Shown: positions 15,494 to 24,334 of the stretch, piece by piece
How the letters are laid out: each line of letters begins with the position of its first letter
How positions within the stretch are numbered: position 1 is the stretch's first letter
Assembly (NCBI GenBank): GCA_020630395.1
Contig: JAHDBM010000003.1
Span: 71,567-103,763 of the forward strand
From: Flavobacteriales bacterium
GTDB taxonomy: Bacteria; Bacteroidota; Bacteroidia; Flavobacteriales_D; CAJJDF01
Length of the DNA stretch: 32,197 nt
Reading direction: 5' to 3'
Made by a program: the position numbers and the translations under genes
Notes under the pieces: generated by a model
Database searches by the model: none
The model's input: only the letters and a program-made list of their open reading frames with translations
What the model was told of the DNA's origin: nothing

Positions 15494-16249
15494 TTAAGAA
15501 GTTAAGTAAGCCAAACCTCCACCAGTTACTATTAATAAAAGTTTTAAAAAATTAAACTTATGACTTTCATCCGATTCAAATAATATGGTGGTTGATATGT
15601 GTAAAAACATCCCTAGCACTACAGCTAAAATACAATCAAAAAAGTCTACATAATCTACTAATTGCTCACTGTATATTTCTCCTATAAACGTTCCTAAAGG
15701 AGCCATTAGGGCAAACACTAACAACCATAAAAAACTTCTTAATATTGGCAATTTAGCTTTTAAAAACATGCTCATTAATGCTATAGAGATAGGAAACTTA
15801 TGCATCAAAATACCAAATAACAATGAATGATCGTTATGATCATTATGGAGATCATGAGAATGGAGCTCATGATGAAGTTCATGATGCATTTCCCTTACAA
15901 GAGGAAATCCCTCTAATAAAGAATGAATACATAAACTAATCATAATAACAATTGGGAAAGATTTTTTAACGTTTCCATGGACGTGAATGTGACCATGTTC
16001 TATGCCTTGAGAGAAAAACTCTAAAAAAAGTTGAACTAAAAACCCCAACAACACAAATATTCCTATTTTATTAACAGATGATGCATATACTTCTGGAATA
16101 ATATGCATAACAGAAGTAGCTAATAAAAAAGCTCCACTAAAAGCTAAAATATACTTTAACCCTTTATCAATTTTATTCTTTACCCCTAATACTATAGCTC
16201 CTCCCAAAAGAACTACTAAAATTAATGATATGTAAGTTATATATGACAA
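15494..16249 (-). CDS. ZIP-family metal transporter
   Basis: The 251-residue product has about eight membrane segments. The ZIP signature helices are visible: TM4 with HSLLEGF (about 109-115) and TM5 with HKFPISIAL (about 150-158), whose His and Glu residues line the metal site. Two His-rich loops occur, one with GHIHVHG (about 86-92) and one with at least seven His between TM4 and TM5 (121-141), as in zinc-binding ZIP loops. It should move Zn2+ or a related divalent metal into the cytosol. TM5 has HKFP-ISIA where many relatives have HKxPEGxA, so the second-helix acidic ligand is missing or shifted. It is the last gene of a four-gene leftward run, 4 bp after the methyltransferase gene. Confidence 0.85.
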   Translation of the reverse strand: MSYITYISLILVVLLGGAIVLGVKNKIDKGLKYILAFSGAFLLATSVMHIIPEVYASSVNKIGIFVLLGFLVQLFLEFFSQGIEHGHIHVHGNVKKSFPIVIMISLCIHSLLEGFPLVREMHHELHHELHSHDLHNDHNDHSLLFGILMHKFPISIALMSMFLKAKLPILRSFLWLLVFALMAPLGTFIGEIYSEQLVDYVDFFDCILAVVLGMFLHISTTILFESDESHKFNFLKLLLIVTGGGLAYLTS

Positions 16250-16253
16250 TTAT

Positions 16254-16985
16254 TTATTTTGATGCAATGATAATTAAACGATCTGATGTTTGTTCATTAA
16301 ACTCATTTAATTTATAGTCTCCAAAGGTATGAATCATATTTAAATTAGCTTTTTCGAATAAACTTTTCATTTCTTCTAAAAAAATACCTTGAACTTTTTC
16401 AGTGTAATTATAATCCTCACCCTCGGCTGTAAAGCGAATATTCTTTTTTATAAAGCCATCATCAACAAATCGTTTAATATGAAAAATGATTCCATCAACC
16501 TCTTTAACTTCATCTGGCACAAGATTTTTGATAACCTTATGTGCATTCATAAAATCTAATACAAACACTCCACTTTCTTTTAAACTGCTGTTTACAGATG
16601 AAAGCATTTTCACATTATCTTCTGCATCATTAAAATAACCAAAACTGGTAAACATGCTAAAAATGTAATCATAAGCATTAGAATGATACACCTCTCTCAT
16701 ATCATGAACATCAAATAGTAAGTTCTCTTGCTCATATTGTTTTGCCGTATCAATGCTATTAGCTGCTAGATCGACCCCTGTGACGTTATACCCCTTTTTA
16801 TGCAAAAATACTGAGTGTCTTCCTGCTCCACATGCTAAATCAAGAATAGAAGCATCTTTTTCTGGTTTTAGAAAATCAATTAAATTATCGATAAAAAATT
16901 CAGCTTCTGTAAAGTCTCTATTTTTATATAGTATATGATAATACTCACTATCAAACCACTCAGCAAACCATTCTTTTTTCTTCAT
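16254..16985 (-). CDS. Class I SAM-dependent methyltransferase
   Basis: The 243-residue product is a single Rossmann-type methyltransferase. Motif I, ILDLACGAGRHS (47-58), binds AdoMet; VTGVDLA (68-74) supplies the acidic residue for the ribose; FDVHDM (95-100) and the YDYIFSMFTSFGYF strand follow. A C-terminal half of mixed strands (HIKRF, KKNIRF, EEMKSLFEKANL) resembles small-molecule methyltransferases of the methyltransferase-25 type. The substrate is not readable. Its ATG overlaps the stop of the SSS symporter gene (TAATG), and the ZIP gene follows 4 bp later, so it is cotranscribed with transporters. No lipid or quinone pathway genes are nearby to suggest a role. Confidence 0.85.
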   Translation of the reverse strand: MKKKEWFAEWFDSEYYHILYKNRDFTEAEFFIDNLIDFLKPEKDASILDLACGAGRHSVFLHKKGYNVTGVDLAANSIDTAKQYEQENLLFDVHDMREVYHSNAYDYIFSMFTSFGYFNDAEDNVKMLSSVNSSLKESGVFVLDFMNAHKVIKNLVPDEVKEVDGIIFHIKRFVDDGFIKKNIRFTAEGEDYNYTEKVQGIFLEEMKSLFEKANLNMIHTFGDYKLNEFNEQTSDRLIIIASK

Positions 16986-18793
16986 TATTTTAATACTGAT
17001 GTTTTATTCAAAAGAAACTTAAAAACTATAAAAGATCCTAATGCTACTCCTCCCCATATACCTGCATCATTCCATTCTTTAAAAACCATTTTACCAATAA
17101 AAAACAAAATTGAATAAGTCATTATTACCCCTATAATCCAACATGCTAATGTAACAACAACACCCCCTTGCCTATATTCACTTTCATTTAATTGATCAAT
17201 AACATCATTATTTATTGTATTACTGTCTTTATCAAAATTCCATGCTCCATCTGGTCTAACTCTTTGGTAAAAAGAGTTTAGCACTTCTACTGAAGTTGGT
17301 TTAGTAACAAAAGTAGCTACTAACCAACAAACTGTAGTAAATCCTGTAGTAAACAGTAAAATTCCTTCGTTTTCTATAAAAGTATTTTTTCCATTTATAT
17401 CATACATTGGAGATATTAAAAATTTGGCAATACAAAAACCAATGATAGGTGCTAAAGTAGCTGTTAATTCACTCCATATATTAATCCTCCACCAATACCA
17501 TCTTAATATTAATACTGCTCCTAATCCAGCTGAAGACGCAATTAAAAACCGTGCTGCTCCATCTATAGTATCTATTGAAATTGTAGAAATCACAGATACT
17601 AACATGATGATAATAGTCATCCATCTACCAACACCAACTAGCTTTTTTTCATCATTTCCCTTCCAAAAATTTCGCTTATATAAATCATTTGTTAAATAAC
17701 TTGCTCCCCAATTTAATTGGGTAGAAATAGTACTCATATAAGCCCCTAAAAAAGCTGTAAACAATAGTCCTTTTAATCCCATTGGCATAAAATCATTCAT
17801 TGCCATGACAAAACCATTTCCTGCATTTTCTGATGTTAATTCTGGATATGCTACTAAAGCGCATAAACCAACAATAATCCATGGCCATGGTCTTAAACAA
17901 TAATGTGCTATTTGAAAAAACAAAGTAGCGTAAACAGAATCTTTCTCAGTCTTTGCACTCATCATTCTTTGTGCAACATAGCCTCCTCCTCCTGGTTCTG
18001 CTCCAGGATACCAACTAGACCACCATTGTACTCCAATAAAAGAAATGAATGCTAACACAGGTAAAGCAAAGGTTCCTACAGAATTATCTGAACTAAATGA
18101 TGGAAAAAAATCAAATCTCCACTCTGGCAATTTCTCTTTTAAGCCATCTATCCCTCCAACCTGTTCCGAATTTACCATTATAAAAGCCAAAATAATGCAA
18201 CCAACCATAGCAAGAACAAATTGTAATGCATCAGTAATTGCTACACCCAACAAACCAGACATTGTACTATAAATAGCTGTCAAAGCCATTAATCCTAAAA
18301 CAATTAATAAAGCAGTTTCGAACTCAAATCCAAAAAATATCATGATAATTTTTATCATAGCTGCATTAACCCATCCAATAATCACAGCATTAAAGAAAGC
18401 ACCTAAATACAAAGCTTTAAAACCTCTAAAATATTTTACAATTTTGCCCGAATAACGAATCTCTAAAAATTCTAATTCAGTTAACACGTTTGCTCTACGC
18501 CATAATCTAGCAAAAAAGAAGGTTGTAAATATCCCTCCTATTAGCATATTCCACCAAAGCCAATTTCCTGAAACTCCATGCTTATGTATTACCTCTGCAA
18601 CCCACAAAGGCGTATCGGCCGCAAATGTTGTAGCAACCATAGATATACCAGCAATATACCAAGGTAGGTTTCTCCCTGCTAAAAAAAAATCAGCTAAACC
18701 TCCACTAGCCTTATTCTTGAATCGAAAGCCAATGTATAAACTAATACCCAAAAAAATGGCTACAATAAGCCAGTCTAATAATTCAAAATTCAT
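16985..18793 (-). CDS. Sodium:solute symporter, SSS (SLC5) family
   Basis: The 602-residue product has about 13-14 membrane segments and the SSS hallmarks: an N-terminal helix, then DFFLAGRNLPWYIAGISMVATTFAADTP-type helix 1 (from about 35), GGGYVAQRMMSAK (about 272-284), and a mid-helix GAYMSTISTQLNWGASYLTND stretch (about 349-369) carrying Ser/Thr that contribute to Na+ binding. It should couple Na+ entry to uptake of an organic solute in the inner membrane; the substrate could be an amino acid, sugar or other metabolite. It starts directly at the end of the BASS symporter gene (no gap) and its stop overlaps the methyltransferase start, so two Na+-coupled carriers are expressed from one operon. 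Confidence 0.92.
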   Translation of the reverse strand: MNFELLDWLIVAIFLGISLYIGFRFKNKASGGLADFFLAGRNLPWYIAGISMVATTFAADTPLWVAEVIHKHGVSGNWLWWNMLIGGIFTTFFFARLWRRANVLTELEFLEIRYSGKIVKYFRGFKALYLGAFFNAVIIGWVNAAMIKIIMIFFGFEFETALLIVLGLMALTAIYSTMSGLLGVAITDALQFVLAMVGCIILAFIMVNSEQVGGIDGLKEKLPEWRFDFFPSFSSDNSVGTFALPVLAFISFIGVQWWSSWYPGAEPGGGGYVAQRMMSAKTEKDSVYATLFFQIAHYCLRPWPWIIVGLCALVAYPELTSENAGNGFVMAMNDFMPMGLKGLLFTAFLGAYMSTISTQLNWGASYLTNDLYKRNFWKGNDEKKLVGVGRWMTIIIMLVSVISTISIDTIDGAARFLIASSAGLGAVLILRWYWWRINIWSELTATLAPIIGFCIAKFLISPMYDINGKNTFIENEGILLFTTGFTTVCWLVATFVTKPTSVEVLNSFYQRVRPDGAWNFDKDSNTINNDVIDQLNESEYRQGGVVVTLACWIIGVIMTYSILFFIGKMVFKEWNDAGIWGGVALGSFIVFKFLLNKTSVLK

Positions 18794-19675
18794 CTATGCT
18801 TTCTTTCTTCCAAAATATCCCATCATAAACCCACCAGTAAAAAACATAATTAAACTGTATACAGCTGGTACAATTAACATATCTGGAGTAGAATTAGGAA
18901 TTAGTGTTTCAATAATTAATATAGCCAGTGTACCATTTTGAATACCCGATTCTATTGAAATGGTTATCGCTCGTTCTCTTTTTAACTTAAACATCTTAGC
19001 TAAACCAAAACCAAGTCCCATAGTAATTACATTTAGTGTTAAAGCCAAAACCCCTGCTTGCTCAAAATATCCCGCTATATGTTGACGCTCACGTAATACA
19101 ATGGCTGCAATTATCGCTACAAATATAATGATAGAGGCTATTCTCACTGGCTTATCAGCTTTTAAAGCAAATTCATTTTTATATCGTTTTATTAACATAC
19201 CAATCCCAACCGGAACCAAAATAATTAAGAATAAAGCTCCTATAGTTTTATCTAACGGCAACCTTACATCTGTTGCATTACCCATAAACGTCTCTAAACC
19301 ATAATTGACTATTAAAGGAATTGTAAAAATAGTTACGATAGAACTTATTGCTGTTAATGTTACCGATAAAGCAGTATCTCCTTTAGCAACATGAGTAATT
19401 AAATTAGAAGTTGCTCCTCCAGGACAAGCAGCTATTACAACTAAACCAACAGCCAAACCTCCCTCTAAACCAAAAACCTGCAACAATGCAAAAGCGATTA
19501 TAGGCAATAAAATTAATTGATTAAATACTCCCAACACAACAGCTTTTGGGAAAGCCAATACTCGCTTAAAATCTTGTATGGTTAACGACAAGCCCATTCC
19601 TAGCATGATTAGTGCCAATGCTGCTGGCAATACTACCTCTTTTAAAATATTAACTTCTTCTACTGGTGCTGGCAT
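18794..19675 (-). CDS. Bile acid:sodium symporter (BASS) family transporter
   Basis: The 293-residue product has about nine or ten membrane segments and the BASS signatures: MLGMGLSLT (25-33), ACPGGATSNLITHVAKGDTA (83-102) with the conserved crossover helix residues, then LSVTLTAISS (103-112), and a second inverted-repeat half with IESGIQNGTLAI (about 245-256). Bacterial members carry pantoate, keto-acids or other organic anions with Na+; bile acids themselves are unlikely in this organism. It is the first gene of the four-gene leftward run. The start at 19675 gives a short N-terminus (MPAPVEEVN) before the first helix. Confidence 0.92.
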   Translation of the reverse strand: MPAPVEEVNILKEVVLPAALALIMLGMGLSLTIQDFKRVLAFPKAVVLGVFNQLILLPIIAFALLQVFGLEGGLAVGLVVIAACPGGATSNLITHVAKGDTALSVTLTAISSIVTIFTIPLIVNYGLETFMGNATDVRLPLDKTIGALFLIILVPVGIGMLIKRYKNEFALKADKPVRIASIIIFVAIIAAIVLRERQHIAGYFEQAGVLALTLNVITMGLGFGLAKMFKLKRERAITISIESGIQNGTLAILIIETLIPNSTPDMLIVPAVYSLIMFFTGGFMMGYFGRKKA

Positions 19676-19789
19676 AATAAAATGTTTTAATTTGCGTAAA
19701 AATATGGTTTAGCATACAAACTAAAAAATATGATTGAATAGAATATTAATTCAACACCTTATTTTACACTATTCTATAACAGACTTTAT

Positions 19790-19797
19790 TATATTTG
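19790..19797 (+). promoter_or_regulatory. -7 promoter box for the PASTA gene
   Basis: TATATTTG is a perfect TAnnTTTG match, followed by CG as at 7000-7009 and 10419-10428. It lies 19 bp before the ATG at 19817. No clear -33 element is seen. Confidence 0.6.
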
Positions 19798-19816
19798 CGA
19801 CAATAACAACATCTAT

Positions 19817-20596
19817 ATGTTTAAAAAGATCATTTCAAATAAAATTTTAAAAAATCTATTCTTCGCAGGAACACTAGCAATATTAATTATTGTAATTGTT
19901 TTATGGTGGTTAAAATTTTATACTAATCATGGTGAAAAAATTGAAACTCCTAATTTTATTGGATTACAAATAAACGAAGCCCAGCAACTAGCAAAAGAAA
20001 AAGATTTAGTGCTCGTTATTGATTCTGTATTTAGCAGCAGTGCACCAAAAGGAAGCATCTTGCTACAAAACCCTATCGGTCATTCAGACTCAACAAACTC
20101 ATGGGTTAAACCACAAAGAAAAATATATCTATCTGCAGTGAGAAAAAGTGTACAAATGTTTCCTCTTCCAGAAATAGATGCTTCAGAAATGGTTGTTATT
20201 CCAAGACTACTGGGGAAATTTGATATTGAAAAAATATATATTGAAGGTTCTGCTAATGCACATGTAAAGAAAATTGAATATAACGGCAAAAAAGTTTTTA
20301 AGGATGATCTATTACCAAGAGGCGCCAAAATAAAAGTGTTTATTGAGAAAAAAACACTAAGCAAACCTGTTTCAGTTCCAAATTTAGTAGGTCTTACAAT
20401 AAATGAGGCTAATTTAAAGTTAACAGATAAAGGATTGGGCATAATAACTATTTATAATAACTGTGTTACACAAATAGATTCAACTAATGGAATTATTAGT
20501 CAACAAACTCCTGAGTTTAGAGAAGGTGGTGGAGCTAAAATTCTTGAGGGCGAAGATATAGTTGTACAAATTAACTGTACTAGTGAATCACAATAA
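19817..20596 (+). CDS. Membrane-anchored PASTA-domain protein
   Basis: The 259-residue product has a short cytoplasmic N-terminus, one membrane span (about 12-33) and a periplasmic part made of PASTA units. The first (about 41-109: ETPNFIGLQINEAQQLAKEKDL...ILLQNP) and the last (about 184-254: VSVPNLVGLTINEANLKLTDKGL...ISQQTPE...VVQI) are clear; the middle (about 125-178: VIPRLLGKF...LPRGAKIKVFI) is a degenerate third copy. PASTA domains bind peptidoglycan or muropeptide-like ligands in kinases and penicillin-binding proteins. Here no kinase or transpeptidase domain is attached, so it may be a scaffold. It starts a rightward run with the T9SS-sorted protein (9 bp gap) and rluD. Confidence 0.85.
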   Translation: MFKKIISNKILKNLFFAGTLAILIIVIVLWWLKFYTNHGEKIETPNFIGLQINEAQQLAKEKDLVLVIDSVFSSSAPKGSILLQNPIGHSDSTNSWVKPQRKIYLSAVRKSVQMFPLPEIDASEMVVIPRLLGKFDIEKIYIEGSANAHVKKIEYNGKKVFKDDLLPRGAKIKVFIEKKTLSKPVSVPNLVGLTINEANLKLTDKGLGIITIYNNCVTQIDSTNGIISQQTPEFREGGGAKILEGEDIVVQINCTSESQ

Positions 20597-20605
20597 AATA
20601 CACCT

Positions 20606-22849
20606 ATGAAAACGTTTCTTTTTTTATGTCTTGTTTTGATATCATTTCAATCTCAAGCACAAGAAATGCTATCTCCATTATTTTCTAATGCAGATATTAT
20701 TTCTAAAAATCCAATCAATGTATCTAGAACTATCGATCAAGATTACATCTATGCAATAGATACCATTCATCTTCCTTTTAAGGATGATTTTTCTAAAGAC
20801 TTATTTAAAAAATACAATGCAACTCCTAATGATGCCAATGTATCGGATACGCTATTTCATACTATCTTTATAGGTGGTGTGCCAGATGTAGATACCGCAG
20901 CCTACATGAATGACACTACCATACGTGTAGAAATAACTAAAAACTTAGCTGATAGTTTAATCTACGACACATTTAATCAACCTTCGATAACCATTACACA
21001 TTGTGATTTAGATGTTTACCCTGTTGTTTGTATAACGAAAACGGTTTGGCCAGCAACTACCATTATAGACTCTATGTTTACTGCTACATCTCCTGATGGT
21101 ATATACCCTATTACGCCTGCTGATATCATCCAAGATTCAGCACAAGTGTACTTTGTAGAAGCAACTGATACTATATCAAGATGGGTAGATAATTTTGCAT
21201 ATTTAAACAGCTCATATCCTATAAATCCACCAACAATTGGTGTTGCAACATTAGATGGACTAAATGACAAAGGATATCCCTATGACTTTTCTACCGCTTT
21301 TACTTATGGTATTGCAGATTATTTAACATCAAAACCAATATTCCTTGGTAGAGATGAAAACAATTCTCCATATGGAATTGCAGATTCTGTTTACCTTAGT
21401 TTTTATTATCAACCACAGGGTCTAGGTAACTCACCAGAAACTGCTGACTCTTTAGTATTGCAATTTTGGTCGCCAATTGATAATCAATGGTATTCCATGT
21501 GGAGAAGTGGCGGATTAATTTTAGATAGTAATTTTGCCAAAGACACAGGGTTTAGAAAAGTATTAGTTCCAGTAAAAAACAATAAATTCTTTGCTGATGG
21601 TTTTCAATTTAGGTTTTTAAATTATGCTTCATTATCTGGAAGCTTCGATCATTGGAATATAGATTACGTTTACTTAGAAGAAGCAAGGTTCGCAAATGAT
21701 ACGATTCATGATGATGTTGCCTTTGTTGAACCTGTATTATCTTTATTAAAGGATTATACAGCTATACCCTGGAAACATTATGCATGGGATGTTAATGGCT
21801 TTGTCGTAGATTCTGTTTTAACTAAACAAAAAAACATTAGTAATTCAGCCAAACTAATGAGTAACTTCAACTTAGATGTTATTTACAATCAATCGATTAT
21901 TCAAACAATAAATAATCCTAACACACCCAATTCATTTCCACAAGTTCCTTTTACCACTCAATTTGACATTGGAAATGGAGGTTTTTATTTTGACACCTTA
22001 CTAAATGATACTTGTGCTACATTTGAATTAAAATTTAGGCATTTAACCACTCCTGATGTATGTAGAAATAATGACACCATTTCTTTTATTCAAGAGTTTA
22101 GTGATTATTACGCCTATGATGATGGAACTGCTGAAGCAGCTTACGGAGTTCAAGGAGTTGGTGGTATAAATCCGAAAATAGCTAGTAAATTCGAATTATT
22201 AAATGGAGACTCTATAAAAGGGGTAAACATTCATTTTTCTCCATCAGCTAATGACCGAAGTAGCACACTAATTATTATGACAATATGGGAAGAAGGATCT
22301 GGAGGAAAACCTGGAGCAATATTACATGAAGACATTTCATTTTCTACCCCAAAGTATAACCTTGGCACGAATGGTTTTTTTAAATACCAGTTCGATTCTG
22401 TAGTATATATTCCTAGTGGAACATATTTTGTAGGATGGCAACAAACTACTATAGATGTCATTAATGTTGGGTACGACTTAAATATTAATAATGATGCTAA
22501 TACCTACTATAACAGTAATGGTACATGGTCTCAGTCAGGTTTTGGAGGAACTATGATGATTAGACCAACTTTTGTATATGACAAAGATTACATCATAGGG
22601 ATAGATGAATCTTTATCGAATAATGATTTTTCAGTATATCCAAATCCAACTCAAGATTATTTTTATCTAAAAGGAAATACCGCTACTCCTTTAACATTCC
22701 AATTAATGGATGTCAATGGCAAAATATTACAACAAGGAATTTATCAAGACGGCATTAATATTGAAGGATATGAAAATGGACTTTATATGTTAAGATTAAC
22801 CAACCAAGATTCGAAGAGTATTTCTTTTCAAAAAGTAATTAAAAACTAG
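20606..22849 (+). CDS. T9SS-sorted surface or secreted protein
   Basis: The 747-residue product has a signal peptide (1-18, ending SQA) and a C-terminal T9SS type A sorting domain (about 672-747: VYPNPTQDYFYL, FQLMDVNGKIL, ENGLYMLRL, ending KVIKN). The intervening region is beta-rich, with Asp/Thr/Asn-rich jelly-roll-like segments (for example DDGTAEAAYGV at about 509-519 and an IPSGTYFVGWQQT segment about 100 residues later). I see no protease, glycosidase or adhesin motif. It should be exported by type IX secretion and anchored to the surface or released. It is flanked closely by the PASTA gene (9 bp) and rluD (2 bp), so it is cotranscribed with housekeeping genes, and its role may be envelope structure rather than nutrition. 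Confidence 0.85.
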   Translation: MKTFLFLCLVLISFQSQAQEMLSPLFSNADIISKNPINVSRTIDQDYIYAIDTIHLPFKDDFSKDLFKKYNATPNDANVSDTLFHTIFIGGVPDVDTAAYMNDTTIRVEITKNLADSLIYDTFNQPSITITHCDLDVYPVVCITKTVWPATTIIDSMFTATSPDGIYPITPADIIQDSAQVYFVEATDTISRWVDNFAYLNSSYPINPPTIGVATLDGLNDKGYPYDFSTAFTYGIADYLTSKPIFLGRDENNSPYGIADSVYLSFYYQPQGLGNSPETADSLVLQFWSPIDNQWYSMWRSGGLILDSNFAKDTGFRKVLVPVKNNKFFADGFQFRFLNYASLSGSFDHWNIDYVYLEEARFANDTIHDDVAFVEPVLSLLKDYTAIPWKHYAWDVNGFVVDSVLTKQKNISNSAKLMSNFNLDVIYNQSIIQTINNPNTPNSFPQVPFTTQFDIGNGGFYFDTLLNDTCATFELKFRHLTTPDVCRNNDTISFIQEFSDYYAYDDGTAEAAYGVQGVGGINPKIASKFELLNGDSIKGVNIHFSPSANDRSSTLIIMTIWEEGSGGKPGAILHEDISFSTPKYNLGTNGFFKYQFDSVVYIPSGTYFVGWQQTTIDVINVGYDLNINNDANTYYNSNGTWSQSGFGGTMMIRPTFVYDKDYIIGIDESLSNNDFSVYPNPTQDYFYLKGNTATPLTFQLMDVNGKILQQGIYQDGINIEGYENGLYMLRLTNQDSKSISFQKVIKN

Positions 22850-22851
22850 CA

Positions 22852-23883
22852 ATGACGACTGAACACGTTAACGAAGACGAACTTTTTGAGCATCATAATA
22901 TCATTGCCGATCCAGGTCAAGAAGCATTAAGAATAGATAAATTTTTAATGGATCGTATTCCTAATACAACAAGAAACAAAATTCAAGATGCAGCTAAACA
23001 AGGGTATGTTTGGGTGAATAATAAAACAGTTAAACCTAACTATAAAGTTAAAGGCGGAGATGAAATATCAGTGAAAATGCCTTATCCGGTTAGAGAAATT
23101 GAATTAATTCCAGAAAACATTCCATTAGATATAGTATATGAGGATGATGATGTTATCGTAATAAATAAACCAATGAACATGGTAGTTCATCCTGGTTATG
23201 GAAACTATACAGGCACTCTTGTTAATGCATTAATCTATCATTTTGGTAATCTCCCCAAAAGACCAGATTATGCTGATAGACCCGGAATTGTACACAGACT
23301 AGATAAAAACACTACTGGTTTAATGATTGCAGCCAAAACTGAACATGCTTTGGCTCATTTATCTAAACAATTCAAAGACCGAACTACTTCTAGAATATAT
23401 TATGCCTTAGTATGGGGAAATGTTAAGGAAGATGAAGGTAGAATTGAAGGATATATTGGCCGTTCTTTAAAAAACAGAAAAGTAATGACTGTATTTCCTG
23501 ATGAAGATTATGGAAAACATGCTATTACTAATTATAAAGTACTTAAGCGTTTAGGTTATACTACACTTATTCAATGTAAACTCGAAACAGGAAGAACTCA
23601 CCAAATTAGAGTGCACTTAAAGCATATTGGTCATCCTTTATTTAATGATAATGAATATGGTGGAGATAAAATCTTAAAGGGCACTACTTTTACAAAGTAT
23701 AAACAATATGTGCAAAATTGCTTTAAAATTATACCTAGACAAGCACTTCACGCTAAATCTTTAGGCTTTGATCATCCAGTAACCGGAGAAAGACTTCAAT
23801 TTGAATCAGAATTGCCCGAAGATTTTAAAACGGTATTGGACAAATGGGAAAAATATGCTGAAAACTCTCTGAATTACAATTAA
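22852..23883 (+). CDS. rluD: 23S rRNA pseudouridine synthase RluD
   Basis: The 343-residue product has an N-terminal S4 RNA-binding domain (about 25-72: LRIDKFLMDRI...GYVWVNNK...GGDEISV) and an RluA-family catalytic domain with the motif RPGIVHRLDKNTTGLM (143-158), in which Asp151 is the catalytic Asp. LETGRTHQIRVHLKHIGHPL near residue 245 is also typical. It isomerises uridines in helix 69 of 23S rRNA, by analogy with E. coli RluD (1911, 1915, 1917). The N-terminus has a short acidic lead-in (HVNEDELFEHH). It starts 2 bp after the T9SS gene. The RluD rather than RluC assignment is by S4 domain and overall resemblance. Confidence 0.92.
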   Translation: MTTEHVNEDELFEHHNIIADPGQEALRIDKFLMDRIPNTTRNKIQDAAKQGYVWVNNKTVKPNYKVKGGDEISVKMPYPVREIELIPENIPLDIVYEDDDVIVINKPMNMVVHPGYGNYTGTLVNALIYHFGNLPKRPDYADRPGIVHRLDKNTTGLMIAAKTEHALAHLSKQFKDRTTSRIYYALVWGNVKEDEGRIEGYIGRSLKNRKVMTVFPDEDYGKHAITNYKVLKRLGYTTLIQCKLETGRTHQIRVHLKHIGHPLFNDNEYGGDKILKGTTFTKYKQYVQNCFKIIPRQALHAKSLGFDHPVTGERLQFESELPEDFKTVLDKWEKYAENSLNYN

Positions 23884-23919
23884 TATAGCATAAAACGTTC
23901 ATTTTTAAAAAAGAAATAC

Positions 23920-23927
23920 TATATTCG
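23920..23927 (+). promoter_or_regulatory. Candidate -7 box for the 94-aa lipoprotein gene
   Basis: TATATTCG matches TAnnTTTG with one mismatch and lies 31 bp upstream of the ATG at 23959. Confidence 0.35.
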
Positions 23928-23958
23928 TCCCGTATTATTAACCTTATTATTTAAAAGA

Positions 23959-24243
23959 ATGAAAATCAAATTTTTATCAATTATTGCAGCTGCAGGTTTA
24001 TTAGTTGCTTGTGGGCCATCTCAAGAAGATGCTAGTGCTTTAGAAAATGCACTTAACGATTTACAAGAAAACATGACTGAAGCTGTTGAAGAAGCTACAG
24101 AGAATGTAACTGAAACTGTAACTGAGACAACAGAAGGTATTGTTGATTCTGCAACAACTGTTGTTACTGAAGGTGCTGAAAACTTAGTTGAAGAAGGTAA
24201 AGAAAAAGCAACTGAAGTTATTGAAGACGTTACAGGTCACTAA
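23959..24243 (+). CDS. Small low-complexity lipoprotein
   Basis: The 94-residue product has a lipoprotein signal (MKIKFLSIIAAAGLLVACG, Cys18). The mature part is almost entirely Glu, Thr, Val and Ala in a regular amphipathic pattern (TEAVEEAT, NVTETVTETTEG, ENLVEEGKEKATEVIEDV). It predicts long amphipathic helices or a coiled coil of the LEA or apolipoprotein-like kind, strongly acidic. It has its own terminator (24264-24302), so it is a monocistronic gene. It resembles in style the acidic helical tail of the next lipoprotein. Possible roles are outer membrane spacing or stabilisation, but nothing in the sequence proves one. Confidence 0.7.
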   Translation: MKIKFLSIIAAAGLLVACGPSQEDASALENALNDLQENMTEAVEEATENVTETVTETTEGIVDSATTVVTEGAENLVEEGKEKATEVIEDVTGH

Positions 24244-24263
24244 GATAATTCAAATCTGATATT

Positions 24264-24302
24264 AAAAAGCACAATAATCAACTCGATCATTGTGCTTTTT
24301 TT
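24264..24302 (+). terminator. Intrinsic terminator after the 94-aa lipoprotein
   Basis: AAAAAGCACAAT (24264-24275) pairs with ATTGTGCTTTTT (24289-24300), a 12-bp perfect stem with a 13-nt loop, running into further T. The flanking A-run would make it work in both directions. It starts 20 bp after the stop codon. Confidence 0.75.
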
Positions 24303-24334
24303 ATTCAAATATAAATAACAAAAAAACAAAACAA

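Noticed and set aside
24290-24334. An upstream start for the DUF4878 lipoprotein at 24290.
   Set aside because: It lies in the terminator stem and would mask the lipoprotein signal that begins at 24335.
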